Below, piece after piece: positions 23,192-30,974 of a DNA stretch of 37,605 nt. This DNA comes from an uncultured Helicobacteraceae bacterium (GTDB taxonomy: Bacteria > Campylobacterota > Campylobacteria > Campylobacterales > UBA6016). The DNA lies in contig CALJKN010000062.1 in the NCBI GenBank assembly GCA_937973585.1, positions 1-37,605 on the forward strand. Reading direction: 5' to 3'. How positions within the stretch are numbered: position 1 is the stretch's first letter; every line of letters begins with the position of its first letter. The notes beneath the pieces were generated by a model, which was not told the origin of the DNA, did not search any database, and saw nothing but the letters and a program-made list of their open reading frames with translations. Made by a program: the position numbers and the translations under genes.

Positions 23192-23982
23192 GAAGAGCTA
23201 CAGAAAAAATCAGGTTAAATAAATTAGTTGCTATGAGGGGAGGGGTCTCCAGAAGAGAGGCCGATGAGCTGATAAAAAACGGCTTTGTAAAAGTTGACGG
23301 AGAGGTCTGCGACAATCCGGCATTGCAATTCTATGAAGATATTGATCTGGCGCTAAAAAATAGACGACTTGACAGGGTAAATAATTTTTTTACCGCTATT
23401 GTTTACAACAAACCAAAAGGGGAGTTGGTAGCAAAATCGGATCCTAGAGGGAGAAAAACCGTTTATGACTCCCTTGGCGGTGAATTCAAGAAATTTATCC
23501 CTGTAGGCAGGCTTGACTTTGCATCCGAAGGGGTCTTGATATTGACAGATTCCGCTGAGGTGGCAACAGCGCTGATGAATTCCGATTTGGAGAGGACATA
23601 CAACGTCAAAATTAGCGGCGATGTCACAAAGGGGATGGAAGATGCTATGCTAGAGGGGATAGAGCTAAGAAACTCAAAAGTTGGGGCGCACGACAAAAGT
23701 AAACCTGTAAATATGAAAATAAAACCGTTTATAGGGTATAAACTCATAAAAAACGCACCAAATTATTCTAAACTTAGCGTAAAAATTTCAGAAGGACAAA
23801 ATAGGGAGTTACGACGATTTTTTGCCCACTTTAAAAGAGATGTAGTTGACCTAAAAAGGGTTGGATACGGATTTATCAGCCTAAACGCGTTACCGACCGG
23901 AAAAACTAGATATTTCACAAAACAAGAGTATAAAGAATTAAAAGAATTTATGAAAAAGGGTACAGATGTTAAAAAAGCTTAA
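23188..23982 (+). CDS. rluB: RsuA/RluB-family pseudouridine synthase
   Basis: 264 residues. An N-terminal S4 RNA-binding domain (R-L-N-K-L-V-A near 9, S-R-R-E-A-D-E-L-I near 21) precedes the RsuA-type catalytic domain. G-R-L-D-F-A-S-E-G-V-L-I-L holds the catalytic Asp110, and E-G-Q-N-R-E-L-R-R-F is the C-terminal family motif. Most members of this size and motif set modify 23S rRNA helix 80 (RluB, U2605), but RluE/RluF/RsuA specificity cannot be excluded. It overlaps kdsD by four bases and yjbQ by 17, so it is inside the rsmA-led operon. Confidence 0.88.
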   Translation: MRRATEKIRLNKLVAMRGGVSRREADELIKNGFVKVDGEVCDNPALQFYEDIDLALKNRRLDRVNNFFTAIVYNKPKGELVAKSDPRGRKTVYDSLGGEFKKFIPVGRLDFASEGVLILTDSAEVATALMNSDLERTYNVKISGDVTKGMEDAMLEGIELRNSKVGAHDKSKPVNMKIKPFIGYKLIKNAPNYSKLSVKISEGQNRELRRFFAHFKRDVVDLKRVGYGFISLNALPTGKTRYFTKQEYKELKEFMKKGTDVKKA

Positions 23983-24361
23983 CTATAAAACAAAACATAA
24001 AAGTGAGATGATTCAAATAACAAACGACATTAAAGAGCTTGTTATAAAATCCGGGATAAAAGACGGTGTAGCCGTAGTATTTACACCGCATACGACCGCA
24101 AGCGTATTTTTGTTTGAAAATAACGATCCGAATCTATCAAGAGATTTTCTAAAAAAAATGGGCGAGCTAGTCCCCGCAGATGCTAAATATGCACATATCG
24201 GAGATAATGCGGCGGCACACATCAAATCTGGTCTTAACGGTGCAAGCATAAACCTTTTAATAGAGGATGCAACGGTGATTTTGGGGCAATGGCAAGGTGT
24301 ATATTTGGCCGATTTTGACGGCCCTAGGGAGAGAGAAGTCTATCTAAAGATAATCGGTTGA
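23966..24361 (+). CDS. YjbQ/UPF0047 family protein
   Basis: 131 residues, a compact beta-rich protein. H-T-T-A-S-V, N-D-P-N-L, H-I-K-S-G-L-N-G-A-S and the C-terminal G-Q-W-Q-G-V-Y-L-A-D-F-D-G-P-R-E-R are the hallmark motifs of UPF0047. Members show weak thiamine-phosphate synthase activity and are often labelled secondary thiamine-phosphate synthase, but the physiological role is unsettled. The ATG has AAGGG five bases upstream and overlaps the rluB end. Its stop overlaps the TTG of the next gene (TTGA). No direct operon link to thiC, which is 6.7 kb away. Confidence 0.9.
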   Translation: MLKKLNYKTKHKSEMIQITNDIKELVIKSGIKDGVAVVFTPHTTASVFLFENNDPNLSRDFLKKMGELVPADAKYAHIGDNAAAHIKSGLNGASINLLIEDATVILGQWQGVYLADFDGPREREVYLKIIG

Positions 24362-25674
24362 AAGTAGCGATCATCGGCGGGGGTATCTCAGGTCTCTCTA
24401 CCGCCTTTTATATCAAAAGGTTATCGCCGACATCGCAAATAACTATCTACGAAAAAGAAAACAGATTTGGCGGAAAGCTCCAGACGGATAAAAAAACTGG
24501 ATTTTCCGTAGAATCTACCGCAATCGGGATAAATACCGCAGATAGCGAAGTTGGTAGCTTTTTGGCTGAGTTCAACGTCGGGGTCTTGGAGCAATCCGAA
24601 GTCTCAAAAGCCAAATTTATTTTTGACAAAAAAAAGCTTTTCAAATTCCCGTCCACTACAAAAGAACTTTTCTCTTCTGGTTTTTTGACGATCGCACAAA
24701 AAATTACACTTTTTTTTGAAAAATTCAGAGGGGTTTCAAGGGCAAAAAAAGATGAGAGTCTCTATGAATTCGGGCTTAGACGATTCGGCAAAGGTTTTAC
24801 GGAGAGTGTTTTGGATGCTTATGCTACAGCGATGTATGCGGCAATACCGGATAAACTCTCGGTGGAGTCGGCATTTGGAAAGCTAAAGTTTTTGGAAAAA
24901 GAGTACGGGAGTGTGCTAAAGGGGATAAAAGATGGCGGAAAAAACATCGAAAACGGATCTTTCGTAGGCTTTGACGGTGGCATGGCATCTTTTATCGACA
25001 GTATAGCCGTTGGTTTTAGCTTTACAAAAAAACTGGACACCGAGGTTATCTCTGTTGTAAAAATCGGAGATGAATGGATTGTCGAAACGGCAGAGGGGAG
25101 AGCGGCTTACGATGCGGTAGTCCTTGCAACCCCGTCATATGTAGCGGCTAGACTCCTAAAAGAGGATTCAGAATTGGCCGAACCTCTAAAATCCATCGAA
25201 TATACCCCTGTTGCCGTAGTAGCACTAGGATATGACGAGCTTGAGCACCAAATGGATGGTTTTGGATTTGTGACGACAAGACGCTCTAAAGCCCCTATAC
25301 TTGGCGTTAGTTGGGACAGTTCTATATTTGCGTCATATGCCCCTAGCGGGAAAAAACTCTTAAGGGTCTTTATTGGAGGACAAAGAGCTCCGATGAGTGC
25401 CGTAAAAGATGAAAAAGAGCTAGTAAATATAGCCACTTGGGGTGTTTTTGAGACGATGGGGGTTTATGCTGAACCATCATTTTGGGATATAGAGAGGTGG
25501 CACAAAGGGATACCGTCTTATGGGATAAACCATAAAGAGTGCGTGGATGGTATATTCGAGAAGCTAAAAGATAGAAAAGGACTTTTTTTAAACTCAAACT
25601 CTTATAGGGGTGTGAGGATAGCAGATTGTATCAAAAATTCAAAATTGACCGCCGTTAGCGTGATAGGCGGGTAG
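24358..25674 (+). CDS. Protoporphyrinogen/coproporphyrinogen oxidase-like FAD flavoprotein (HemY type)
   Basis: 438 residues, TTG start overlapping the yjbQ stop. The N-terminal Rossmann motif (I-I-G-G-G-I-S-G-L-S) is followed by E-K-E-N-R-F-G-G-K-L near 35-44. The body is of amine-oxidase fold with the PPOX-typical D-A-Y-A-T-A-M-Y-A-A-I-P segment. The FAD-binding C-terminus reads G-L-F-L-N-S-N-S-Y-R-G-V-R-I-A-D-C-I. It should oxidise a porphyrinogen late in haem synthesis, which suits an organism with cytochrome c and b proteins. No membrane helix. Substrate (protoporphyrinogen or coproporphyrinogen) is not decidable by eye. Last gene of the run, and its stop lies in a hairpin shared with the end of rho. 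Confidence 0.85.
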   Translation: MKVAIIGGGISGLSTAFYIKRLSPTSQITIYEKENRFGGKLQTDKKTGFSVESTAIGINTADSEVGSFLAEFNVGVLEQSEVSKAKFIFDKKKLFKFPSTTKELFSSGFLTIAQKITLFFEKFRGVSRAKKDESLYEFGLRRFGKGFTESVLDAYATAMYAAIPDKLSVESAFGKLKFLEKEYGSVLKGIKDGGKNIENGSFVGFDGGMASFIDSIAVGFSFTKKLDTEVISVVKIGDEWIVETAEGRAAYDAVVLATPSYVAARLLKEDSELAEPLKSIEYTPVAVVALGYDELEHQMDGFGFVTTRRSKAPILGVSWDSSIFASYAPSGKKLLRVFIGGQRAPMSAVKDEKELVNIATWGVFETMGVYAEPSFWDIERWHKGIPSYGINHKECVDGIFEKLKDRKGLFLNSNSYRGVRIADCIKNSKLTAVSVIGG

Positions 25675-25689
25675 GGGATACCTACTCGC
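25667..25689. other. Hairpin spanning the convergent stops of the haem oxidase and rho genes
   Basis: GCGGGTAGG, a five-base GGATA loop, CCTACTCGC: a 9-bp stem with one G-U pair. The oxidase stop TAG (25672-25674) is in the left arm and the rho stop (25682-25684 on the minus strand) in the right arm. No T-run on either side. It probably forms in both transcripts and may stabilise 3' ends or block readthrough. Confidence 0.5.
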
Positions 25690-27022
25690 TGTTCATCATA
25701 GCCAAAAACTCTTCGTTTGTCTTCATTGTTAGCATTTTTGAGAATATAAATTTCAATGCCTCGGCTTCGTCCTTCATACTTGTATTCAGCGCCGTTCTGA
25801 GTGCCCAAACCCTTTGCAGTACTTGCGGGGCAAGGAGGAGCTCCTCTTTTCTAGTTCCGGATTTGATAAGGTCGATAGCAGGGTAGATTCTTCTGTCGGC
25901 AAGGCTTCTGCTGAGGATAATCTCCATATTGCCGGTTCCTTTGAACTCTTCAAAAATAACTTCATCCATTCTGCTTCCGGTATCAATAAGCGCTGTTGCG
26001 ATTATGGTTAGGCTTCCGCCCCCTTCAATATTTCTGGCGGCACCAAAAAATCTTTTCGGTTTATGGAGTGCATTGGCATCAACACCGCCGGATAGCACCT
26101 TTCCGCTTGACGGAGTTACGGTATTGTACGCTCTGGCAAGCCTTGTTATAGAGTCAAGCAGAATTACTACATCTTTACCCATCTCAACGGCTCTTTTTGC
26201 CTTTTCGATGACTAGTTCGGCCACCCTTACATGGTTTGCGGCAGGCATATCAAACGTAGAGCTATATACCTCCCCTTTTACGCACCTTTGCATATCGGTG
26301 ACCTCTTCCGGCCTTTCATCGATTAGAAGTACGATAAGTTCAACCTCCGGATGGTTTGTACTGATGCCGTGCGCCATCTCTTTTAGTATTTCCGTTTTAC
26401 CGCTTCTAGGAGGTGCAACGATAAGACCCCTTTGCCCTTTTCCGATAGGGGTGAAAAGGTCGATTATTCTGCCGGTTAGTTTTAGTTGTGAGTACTCAAG
26501 TTTGATTTGGGAGTTTGCGTACAAGGGTGTCAAGTTGTCAAACAACGGCCTTTTTTTGCTCTCTTCCGGCGGAAGGTAGTTTATAGCCTCTATTTTTAGG
26601 AGGGCAAAGTATCTCTCCTGCTCTTTCGGAGGTCTTACTTGTCCCGTTACTATATCTCCGTTTCTAAGGCCAAATCGTCTAATTTGGGTGTTTGAGACGT
26701 ATACGTCGTTAATACTGTCAGAAATATTTGTGTCTGTTGCCCTTAAAAAGCCATATCCGTCGGTTGCAATCTCCAACATTCCGGTGAAGAGCATAAAGCC
26801 GCCTCTAGAGATCTGAGATTTTAGTATCTCAAACATCAAATCTTGTCTTTTTAGCTCGTTCGGGTTTTCAACCTCCAGTTGCGCAGCTACGGCAACTAGT
26901 TCATCCAGACTCATAGTCCTTAGATCTTCGATTTTATATCCGTCTACCGGTATATGAGTCCGTTTTTTACTAGCGGTTTTTGCAGATGGATTTTGATTTT
27001 CTTTTGTTGGAGAGTCGGACAT
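25682..27022 (-). CDS. rho: Transcription termination factor Rho
   Basis: 446 residues from the ATG at 27022, which has AAAAAAGGG 6-7 bases upstream. The ATG at 27067 adds 15 atypical residues and lacks a Shine-Dalgarno. The N-terminal helical domain (about 30-75) leads into the RNA-binding cold-shock-like domain (G-Y-G-F-L-R near 93). The ATPase follows: Walker A in P-P-R-S-G-K-T-E near 210, Walker B in V-V-I-L-L-D-S near 295, and the Q-loop/R-loop region L-S-G-G-V-D-A-N-A. Rho is a hexameric RNA translocase that ends untranslated transcripts. The scarcity of intrinsic terminators in this window fits reliance on Rho. It lies downstream of pgpA. Confidence 0.96.
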   Translation of the reverse strand: MSDSPTKENQNPSAKTASKKRTHIPVDGYKIEDLRTMSLDELVAVAAQLEVENPNELKRQDLMFEILKSQISRGGFMLFTGMLEIATDGYGFLRATDTNISDSINDVYVSNTQIRRFGLRNGDIVTGQVRPPKEQERYFALLKIEAINYLPPEESKKRPLFDNLTPLYANSQIKLEYSQLKLTGRIIDLFTPIGKGQRGLIVAPPRSGKTEILKEMAHGISTNHPEVELIVLLIDERPEEVTDMQRCVKGEVYSSTFDMPAANHVRVAELVIEKAKRAVEMGKDVVILLDSITRLARAYNTVTPSSGKVLSGGVDANALHKPKRFFGAARNIEGGGSLTIIATALIDTGSRMDEVIFEEFKGTGNMEIILSRSLADRRIYPAIDLIKSGTRKEELLLAPQVLQRVWALRTALNTSMKDEAEALKFIFSKMLTMKTNEEFLAMMNSE

Positions 27023-27125
27023 AAAAAACCCTTTTTTGGATTGTGTTGATATAGAAGAGACCGTCATAGATATCTAAAAACTATGCGGTTAACGTTGTAG
27101 TTGGGTGATTTTAACAGCTATACCC

Positions 27126-27599
27126 TTAAACAGCACCGAAAAATAAGAGCGCTTTATATGCTCCCCAAGACATCACTCCGGCAAACAAACCGGCCAGCAG
27201 ATCATCAACCATAACACCTGTGCCACCTTTTAGTTTTCTCTCGGCAAGACCGATGATCGATGGCTTTTTAATGTCTAGGAATCTGAAAAAAACAAATACT
27301 GTAACAATCTGGATAAAAAGCGGGATAGCGGCAGTCATAGAGAGGGCTATCCATGTTCCGGCGACCTCGTCAAGTACTATTCTGGAGTCGTCGTGCTCCC
27401 CGCCGTTTGCTTCAAATTTGTTAATCTCTCTAATTGATATGACCGTCAGCAAAAGGGCGGCTAAAAAAAGTGTAGCCGGAGATAGAAAATAGAGTATTGC
27501 AAGTCCGGCCGGAATAGCACCGATGGTTCCCATAGTGCCGGGAGCCCATTTTGAGAGACCGAAACCAAAAAATGAGAGAAAAAATAGTCTTTTATCCAA
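27126..27599 (-). CDS. pgpA: Phosphatidylglycerophosphatase A
   Basis: 157 residues from TTG at 27599, where AAAAGG lies eight bases upstream. The TTG at 27605 is only two bases from that site. K-W-A-P-G-T-M-G-T near residue 16 and D-D-S-R-I-V-L-D-E-V-A-G near 75-87, with later V-M-V-D-D-L-L-A-G, are the PgpA family motifs. Acidic residues there coordinate Mg2+. Three to four membrane helices. The enzyme removes phosphate from phosphatidylglycerophosphate to give phosphatidylglycerol. As I recall, pgpA also follows an ATP-sulfurylase-like gene in C. jejuni (Cj1609-Cj1610). Confidence 0.9.
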   Translation of the reverse strand: MDKRLFFLSFFGFGLSKWAPGTMGTIGAIPAGLAILYFLSPATLFLAALLLTVISIREINKFEANGGEHDDSRIVLDEVAGTWIALSMTAAIPLFIQIVTVFVFFRFLDIKKPSIIGLAERKLKGGTGVMVDDLLAGLFAGVMSWGAYKALLFFGAV

Positions 27600-27637
27600 A
27601 ACCAAAACCTTTTGTTTAAATCATCATAAGCTTTTCC

Positions 27638-27654
27638 AAGGGCTTTGCCCGTTT
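27638..27654. repeat. 17-bp palindromic direct repeat, copy 1
   Basis: AAGGGCTTTGCCCGTTT, containing the hairpin GGGC-TTT-GCCC. An exact copy occurs at 27730-27746. The two flank a segment with further nested hairpins between pgpA and the sulfurylase-like gene. Confidence 0.75.
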
Positions 27655-27662
27655 AACACCAT

Positions 27663-27727
27663 CCACCCTCTCCCGCAAAGCGGGTAGCTTCAGAGGGTTG
27701 CAAGGGGTGGCTACACCCCTGCTGCAA
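27663..27727. other. Nested hairpins between the 17-bp repeats
   Basis: CCCTCT/AGAGGG (27666-27671, 27692-27697) encloses CCCGC-AAA-GCGGG (27672-27684). Next, TTGCA-AGGGGTG, loop GCTA, CACCCCT, two unpaired bases, TGCAA forms a 12-bp stem (27698-27727). CCACCC (27663-27668) can alternatively pair with GGGTGG (27705-27710), so two mutually exclusive folds are possible. No open reading frame. Confidence 0.6.
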
Positions 27728-27750
27728 AAAAGGGCTTTGCCCGTTTTTGC
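27724..27750 (-). terminator. Intrinsic terminator of the sulfurylase-like gene
   Basis: Nine bases past the stop at 27759, the minus strand reads GCAAAAAC-GGGC-AAA-GCCC-TTTTTTGC: a GC-rich stem with AAA loop followed by six T. The A/T arms extend the stem to 11 pairs with one mismatch. The shape works in both directions. Its core is copy 2 of the 17-bp repeat. Confidence 0.75.
27730..27746. repeat. 17-bp palindromic direct repeat, copy 2
   Basis: Exact second copy of AAGGGCTTTGCCCGTTT, 92 bases from the first. It forms the terminator hairpin of the sulfurylase-like gene. Confidence 0.75.
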
Positions 27751-27758
27751 ATCTATTT

Positions 27759-28949
27759 CTATGTGAGTGAAGTAGTCTGATACAGTGCCATGAGTTCGTT
27801 ATAAAACTCTTTTTCGGAATGCTCTTCGATAAGACCGCTATTTGTGATTAGGTCGTTATATAGTTTTCCTAAGTTTTTAAATCTGCTAGGGAACATTTTG
27901 GATAGATAAATTGCCGAAATATCTTTTCGCATTAGTATTGCGGGTGGGAGAAGCCCTGTTTTTAGAAGTTGCAAAAGCGATTCGGCGTTGTAGTTTATGT
28001 GGTGGTGCATTCCGTGCGGACAAGAGCGTTGCGTCACTAGTGTCTTGCAAACATTGCAATAAACAAAAAAGTTTGATATCTCTATTCTTAAATCCACCCC
28101 TACGAATGAGTCAAATATACTTTTTATCTCATGGCTCTCATAGTACATGCCTAGACCGGCATGATTTGCCCCTATTACCATACTGTCACATCCAAAATTT
28201 TGGATAGCGATAGCATCTAATAGCAACTCATTGGTGCCTGCGAATAAATAGGTATTCTCAAACGGGACGACTACTATCCGATCAGACGGGAGGTATGCTT
28301 TTATAAGGTATTCCAAAGCCTCAAGTCTAAGAGAGTAGGGCATATCGTCTTGGGAATACGGTTTTGATAAAAAAATAACAACCAGATCATTTTTTTCCAG
28401 AGTTAGCCTAATCAGCCTCTCATGAGCCCTATTTAGAGGTCTTGCTGCCATGACTATACCGGCTACACTTCTGGCCTCTATCCGCTCTTTTGCCTCTTTG
28501 ATTTTCTCTTTTGCGGCCCTCACGTCATCAAACTCTATTTCGTATTTACCGCTAACCGCAAATTTGCCGAGTCTGTTTATCGTGTTTATAACGCCCGGAT
28601 GGGATAAATCTTTTGTATCGTATATTTTCTCAACCCTTGATAGCGGGTCAATCTCAAATACCTCTTCAACATCCAGATGCCCCACTACCTTGTGGTTTTC
28701 TACCAGATTGATACTCTCTCCGGTTTTTAGGGTTTTTAGGACATCGGCGTTACGTTTGCCGCTTGGAGCCAGTATAAATGAAAAAGGGAAGCTTTTGTTT
28801 TTGTATTTTAGGGTTTCATCGACATTTTTCGCTTCGATGCTACCCATTAGCCCCTCAACCGGGGATAGGATCCCCTCTTTGACCAAAGAGAGGGATGCTA
28901 CCGCCTCTTTGTCTATAAAGAGAGACTTATTTCTTTTTGTAGATGCCAT
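27759..28949 (-). CDS. ATP-sulfurylase (sulfate adenylyltransferase) homologue with degenerate active site
   Basis: 396 residues from the ATG at 28949 (M-A-S-T-K-R-N-K). The upstream ATG at 29009 would add 20 residues inside the previous gene. The whole fold is recognisable: N-terminal PUA-like domain, catalytic domain, and a C-terminal Cys-rich segment (C-N-V-C...R-S-C-P-H-G). Key motifs are altered, however. Q-T-R-N-P-x-H-R-A-H reads A-A-R-P-L-N-R-A-H, G-R-D-H-A-G reads G-A-N-H-A-G, and S-G-T-K-x-R is absent (N-Y-N-A-E-S). Normal activity (sulfate plus ATP to APS) is therefore doubtful. It overlaps the CemR-like regulator by 23 bases, a pairing that as I recall occurs in C. jejuni (Cj1608-Cj1609), implying a linked function. 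Confidence 0.8.
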   Translation of the reverse strand: MASTKRNKSLFIDKEAVASLSLVKEGILSPVEGLMGSIEAKNVDETLKYKNKSFPFSFILAPSGKRNADVLKTLKTGESINLVENHKVVGHLDVEEVFEIDPLSRVEKIYDTKDLSHPGVINTINRLGKFAVSGKYEIEFDDVRAAKEKIKEAKERIEARSVAGIVMAARPLNRAHERLIRLTLEKNDLVVIFLSKPYSQDDMPYSLRLEALEYLIKAYLPSDRIVVVPFENTYLFAGTNELLLDAIAIQNFGCDSMVIGANHAGLGMYYESHEIKSIFDSFVGVDLRIEISNFFVYCNVCKTLVTQRSCPHGMHHHINYNAESLLQLLKTGLLPPAILMRKDISAIYLSKMFPSRFKNLGKLYNDLITNSGLIEEHSEKEFYNELMALYQTTSLT

Positions 28950-29817
28950 GTTTTTTTCTTTTTTCCCATAGAGACTTTCTGGAGATTCCCAGTTTTTTAG
29001 ATAGTTCAACGTCGGGGTATTTGTCTTGGAAGCTAACGAGGATGTTTTTTACATAATCTTCGATCGTGAGTATTTCGCCGCCGCCGCCGACGAATCCCTC
29101 TTCCCCTTCGAGTTCTATTACGGCTCCGTCAAACTCTTCAAGTGGTTCCGTGGATGAGAATACTACAAATTTTGACTTGACGGCATCCAGAAAAATCCGT
29201 TTTTCCGCTTTTTTTAAAGACTCAAAACCCACAGCGTAGATTATTGATTTATTGTCGTGTTCCAAAAATATTTTTTCGTCAAACTCTTTTGAGAGTGATA
29301 CAAACTCTAATCTCATGGATTTTAAAGAGGCAATCTTAAAAGCCGTTGCGTCCATTTTCTTTTGGGACGACGAGAAAAGTGCCCTTGGAAGCTCTATCTT
29401 TTTTGAAATTTCCGGAATATCATACGAGGCAAACGAGTTCGATAGGTATTTTTTGAACGAATCGTTCTCTTTTAGAAGTCTTTCGTATTCGAGATAGTGG
29501 TTTATCTTTTTGATTAACTCTTCTATCATGAAAGGCTTCAGGATATAGTCTTTTGCCCCTGCTTTTAGAGGTGCCGATACGGTATCGTTGTTGATATAAT
29601 TCACCATAAGGATAATGATAGAGGCTTTGTGGCACTCTATAACCGGCATAAAATTTTGGCTTCCCATCGATGTAGAGAGGAGTATAACGTCAAAAAATTC
29701 CTCTTTTATGGCGTCTTTAGGGCTGGCGGCAATTTCGCAAATGTAGCCGTTTTCTATTAGCTTGTTAGCTATACTCTGGGCGAGATACATTTCGTTTTCT
29801 ACGATTAAAATCTTCAA
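28927..29817 (-). CDS. Atypical orphan response regulator with Fis-type HTH (HP1021/CemR-like)
   Basis: 296 residues from TTG at 29817, which overlaps the ispDF stop (TTGA), has GGA seven bases upstream and gives M-K-I-L-I-V-E-N-E. The receiver (about 1-115) lacks the normal acidic pocket: the Asp-Asp pair reads Glu7-Asn8 and the phospho-acceptor position is Ser48 (V-I-L-L-S). Lys94 in K-P-F remains. The middle region (150-250) is unfamiliar. The C-terminus (about 255-296) is a Fis-like helix-turn-helix (L-G-I-S-R-K-S-L-W-E-K). Size, layout and ispDF neighbour match H. pylori HP1021 and C. jejuni Cj1608 (CemR), redox and energy-metabolism regulators that work without phosphorylation. Orthology is inferred from these features. 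Confidence 0.85.
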   Translation of the reverse strand: MKILIVENEMYLAQSIANKLIENGYICEIAASPKDAIKEEFFDVILLSTSMGSQNFMPVIECHKASIIILMVNYINNDTVSAPLKAGAKDYILKPFMIEELIKKINHYLEYERLLKENDSFKKYLSNSFASYDIPEISKKIELPRALFSSSQKKMDATAFKIASLKSMRLEFVSLSKEFDEKIFLEHDNKSIIYAVGFESLKKAEKRIFLDAVKSKFVVFSSTEPLEEFDGAVIELEGEEGFVGGGGEILTIEDYVKNILVSFQDKYPDVELSKKLGISRKSLWEKRKKHGIYKKK

Positions 29818-30932
29818 ACGCAAGTCCAATCAAAAAATTTTAGGGAAGCCGTACTTAACACCGCCACACCCTCTCCTCTTCCTACATATCCCATTTTTTC
29901 GGATGTAGTCGCCTTTATACAAAGCTTATAAGGGGGAATCTGCAATATTTTTGCTAAGTTTATCTTAATTTCGTTTTTGTATCGTGACAGCCTCGGTCTC
30001 TCCGCTATTACCGATACATCTACATTATTTATCTCAAATCCGACACCTCTAACTAAAGAGAGAACCCTTTTTAGCAAAACGGTTGAGTCCGCATTTTTAT
30101 AGGCCTCGTCGGTATCCGGAAAAAACTCTCCGATATCGCCTAGTCCGGCCGCCCCCAGTAGGGCGTCTATTATGGAGTGGATGAGAACGTCTCCGTCGGA
30201 GTGAGCCTTAAAACCGTCCCCGTCTATCGCCACACCTCCCAAAACACACTGTTTTTGGTCGTCAAATTGGTGGGTGTCAAACCCTATTCCGCAAAAATTT
30301 GCGCTATTTGGCGGAGTGAGGCATTTGATGAACTCCAAATCCTCTTTTGAGGTGAGCTTTAGAGCCGATTTTGAGCCCTCTACGTAACCGACGGAGTATC
30401 CGGCCTCTCTCATGGCTCCGGAGTCGTCCGTAAACAGCTTTTTGTTTTTTAATGCCGAAATTAGTTTTTGTTTGTTTGAGAGCTGCGGTGTTTGAACCAG
30501 TTTGACGAGATTCCTATCTATATACTCGCTATCAAATATTGTTGTATCGTGAGCGGTAAGGGTTGGAACTATACAGTCAAACTCATCTATTTTTGAGATT
30601 ACTCTGTCTATCATATCTTTGTCTATGCAACACCTTGCTACATCGGCCGTCAGGACGTATTTTGACGTTGTTGCATTGAGCGCATTTAGTAGCGAATCCT
30701 GCCTCTCCTTGCCGCCCTCTATAAATATGTAATCGGCAAATAAAGACATATAAGATATTTCGTTTTTTTCGCCGACAACGATGATCTCTTTAAACCGGTG
30801 ACTACTCTCGAAACGTTTTGCTACAAAAAGCCAAAGGGGAATATCTCCGGTTCTAAGCCACTGCTTTTTGGTTCCAAGGCCAAATCTACTAGAGCTTCCG
30901 GCTGCCAAAAGGATGAGGGAGATTTCGGACAA
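29814..30932 (-). CDS. ispDF: Bifunctional MEP-pathway enzyme: IspD cytidylyltransferase plus IspF cyclase
   Basis: 372 residues. The N-terminal IspD domain (about 1-205) begins L-L-A-A-G-S-S-S-R-F-G and has K-Q-W-L for CTP binding. The C-terminal IspF domain (about 212-370) has metal ligands in G-F-D-T-H-Q-F and H-S-D-G-D-V-L-I-H, the F-P-D-T-D loop and S-E-K-M-G-Y-V-G-R-G-E. It performs steps three and five of non-mevalonate isoprenoid synthesis. Fusion of the two is typical for Campylobacterota. The gene leads the ispDF/regulator/sulfurylase-like transcript and is divergent from thiC. Confidence 0.95.
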   Translation of the reverse strand: MSEISLILLAAGSSSRFGLGTKKQWLRTGDIPLWLFVAKRFESSHRFKEIIVVGEKNEISYMSLFADYIFIEGGKERQDSLLNALNATTSKYVLTADVARCCIDKDMIDRVISKIDEFDCIVPTLTAHDTTIFDSEYIDRNLVKLVQTPQLSNKQKLISALKNKKLFTDDSGAMREAGYSVGYVEGSKSALKLTSKEDLEFIKCLTPPNSANFCGIGFDTHQFDDQKQCVLGGVAIDGDGFKAHSDGDVLIHSIIDALLGAAGLGDIGEFFPDTDEAYKNADSTVLLKRVLSLVRGVGFEINNVDVSVIAERPRLSRYKNEIKINLAKILQIPPYKLCIKATTSEKMGYVGRGEGVAVLSTASLKFFDWTCV

Positions 30933-30974
30933 TTTCAGCCTTTTTTTTGTTTTTTATCGTTATATTTTCCAAAA

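Noticed and set aside
25929..26579. Long open frame on the plus strand opposite rho, and similar frames opposite arsB, hisF, sat and others
   Set aside because: They are antisense shadows of well-supported genes, with no ribosome sites, no recognisable motifs and unnatural Ser/Leu/Ile-rich composition.
718..29009. Rhodanese and ATP-sulfurylase homologue as parts of one sulfur-oxidation pathway
   Set aside because: They are 26 kb apart, no sox, apr or dsr genes are present, and the sulfurylase homologue lacks catalytic motifs.
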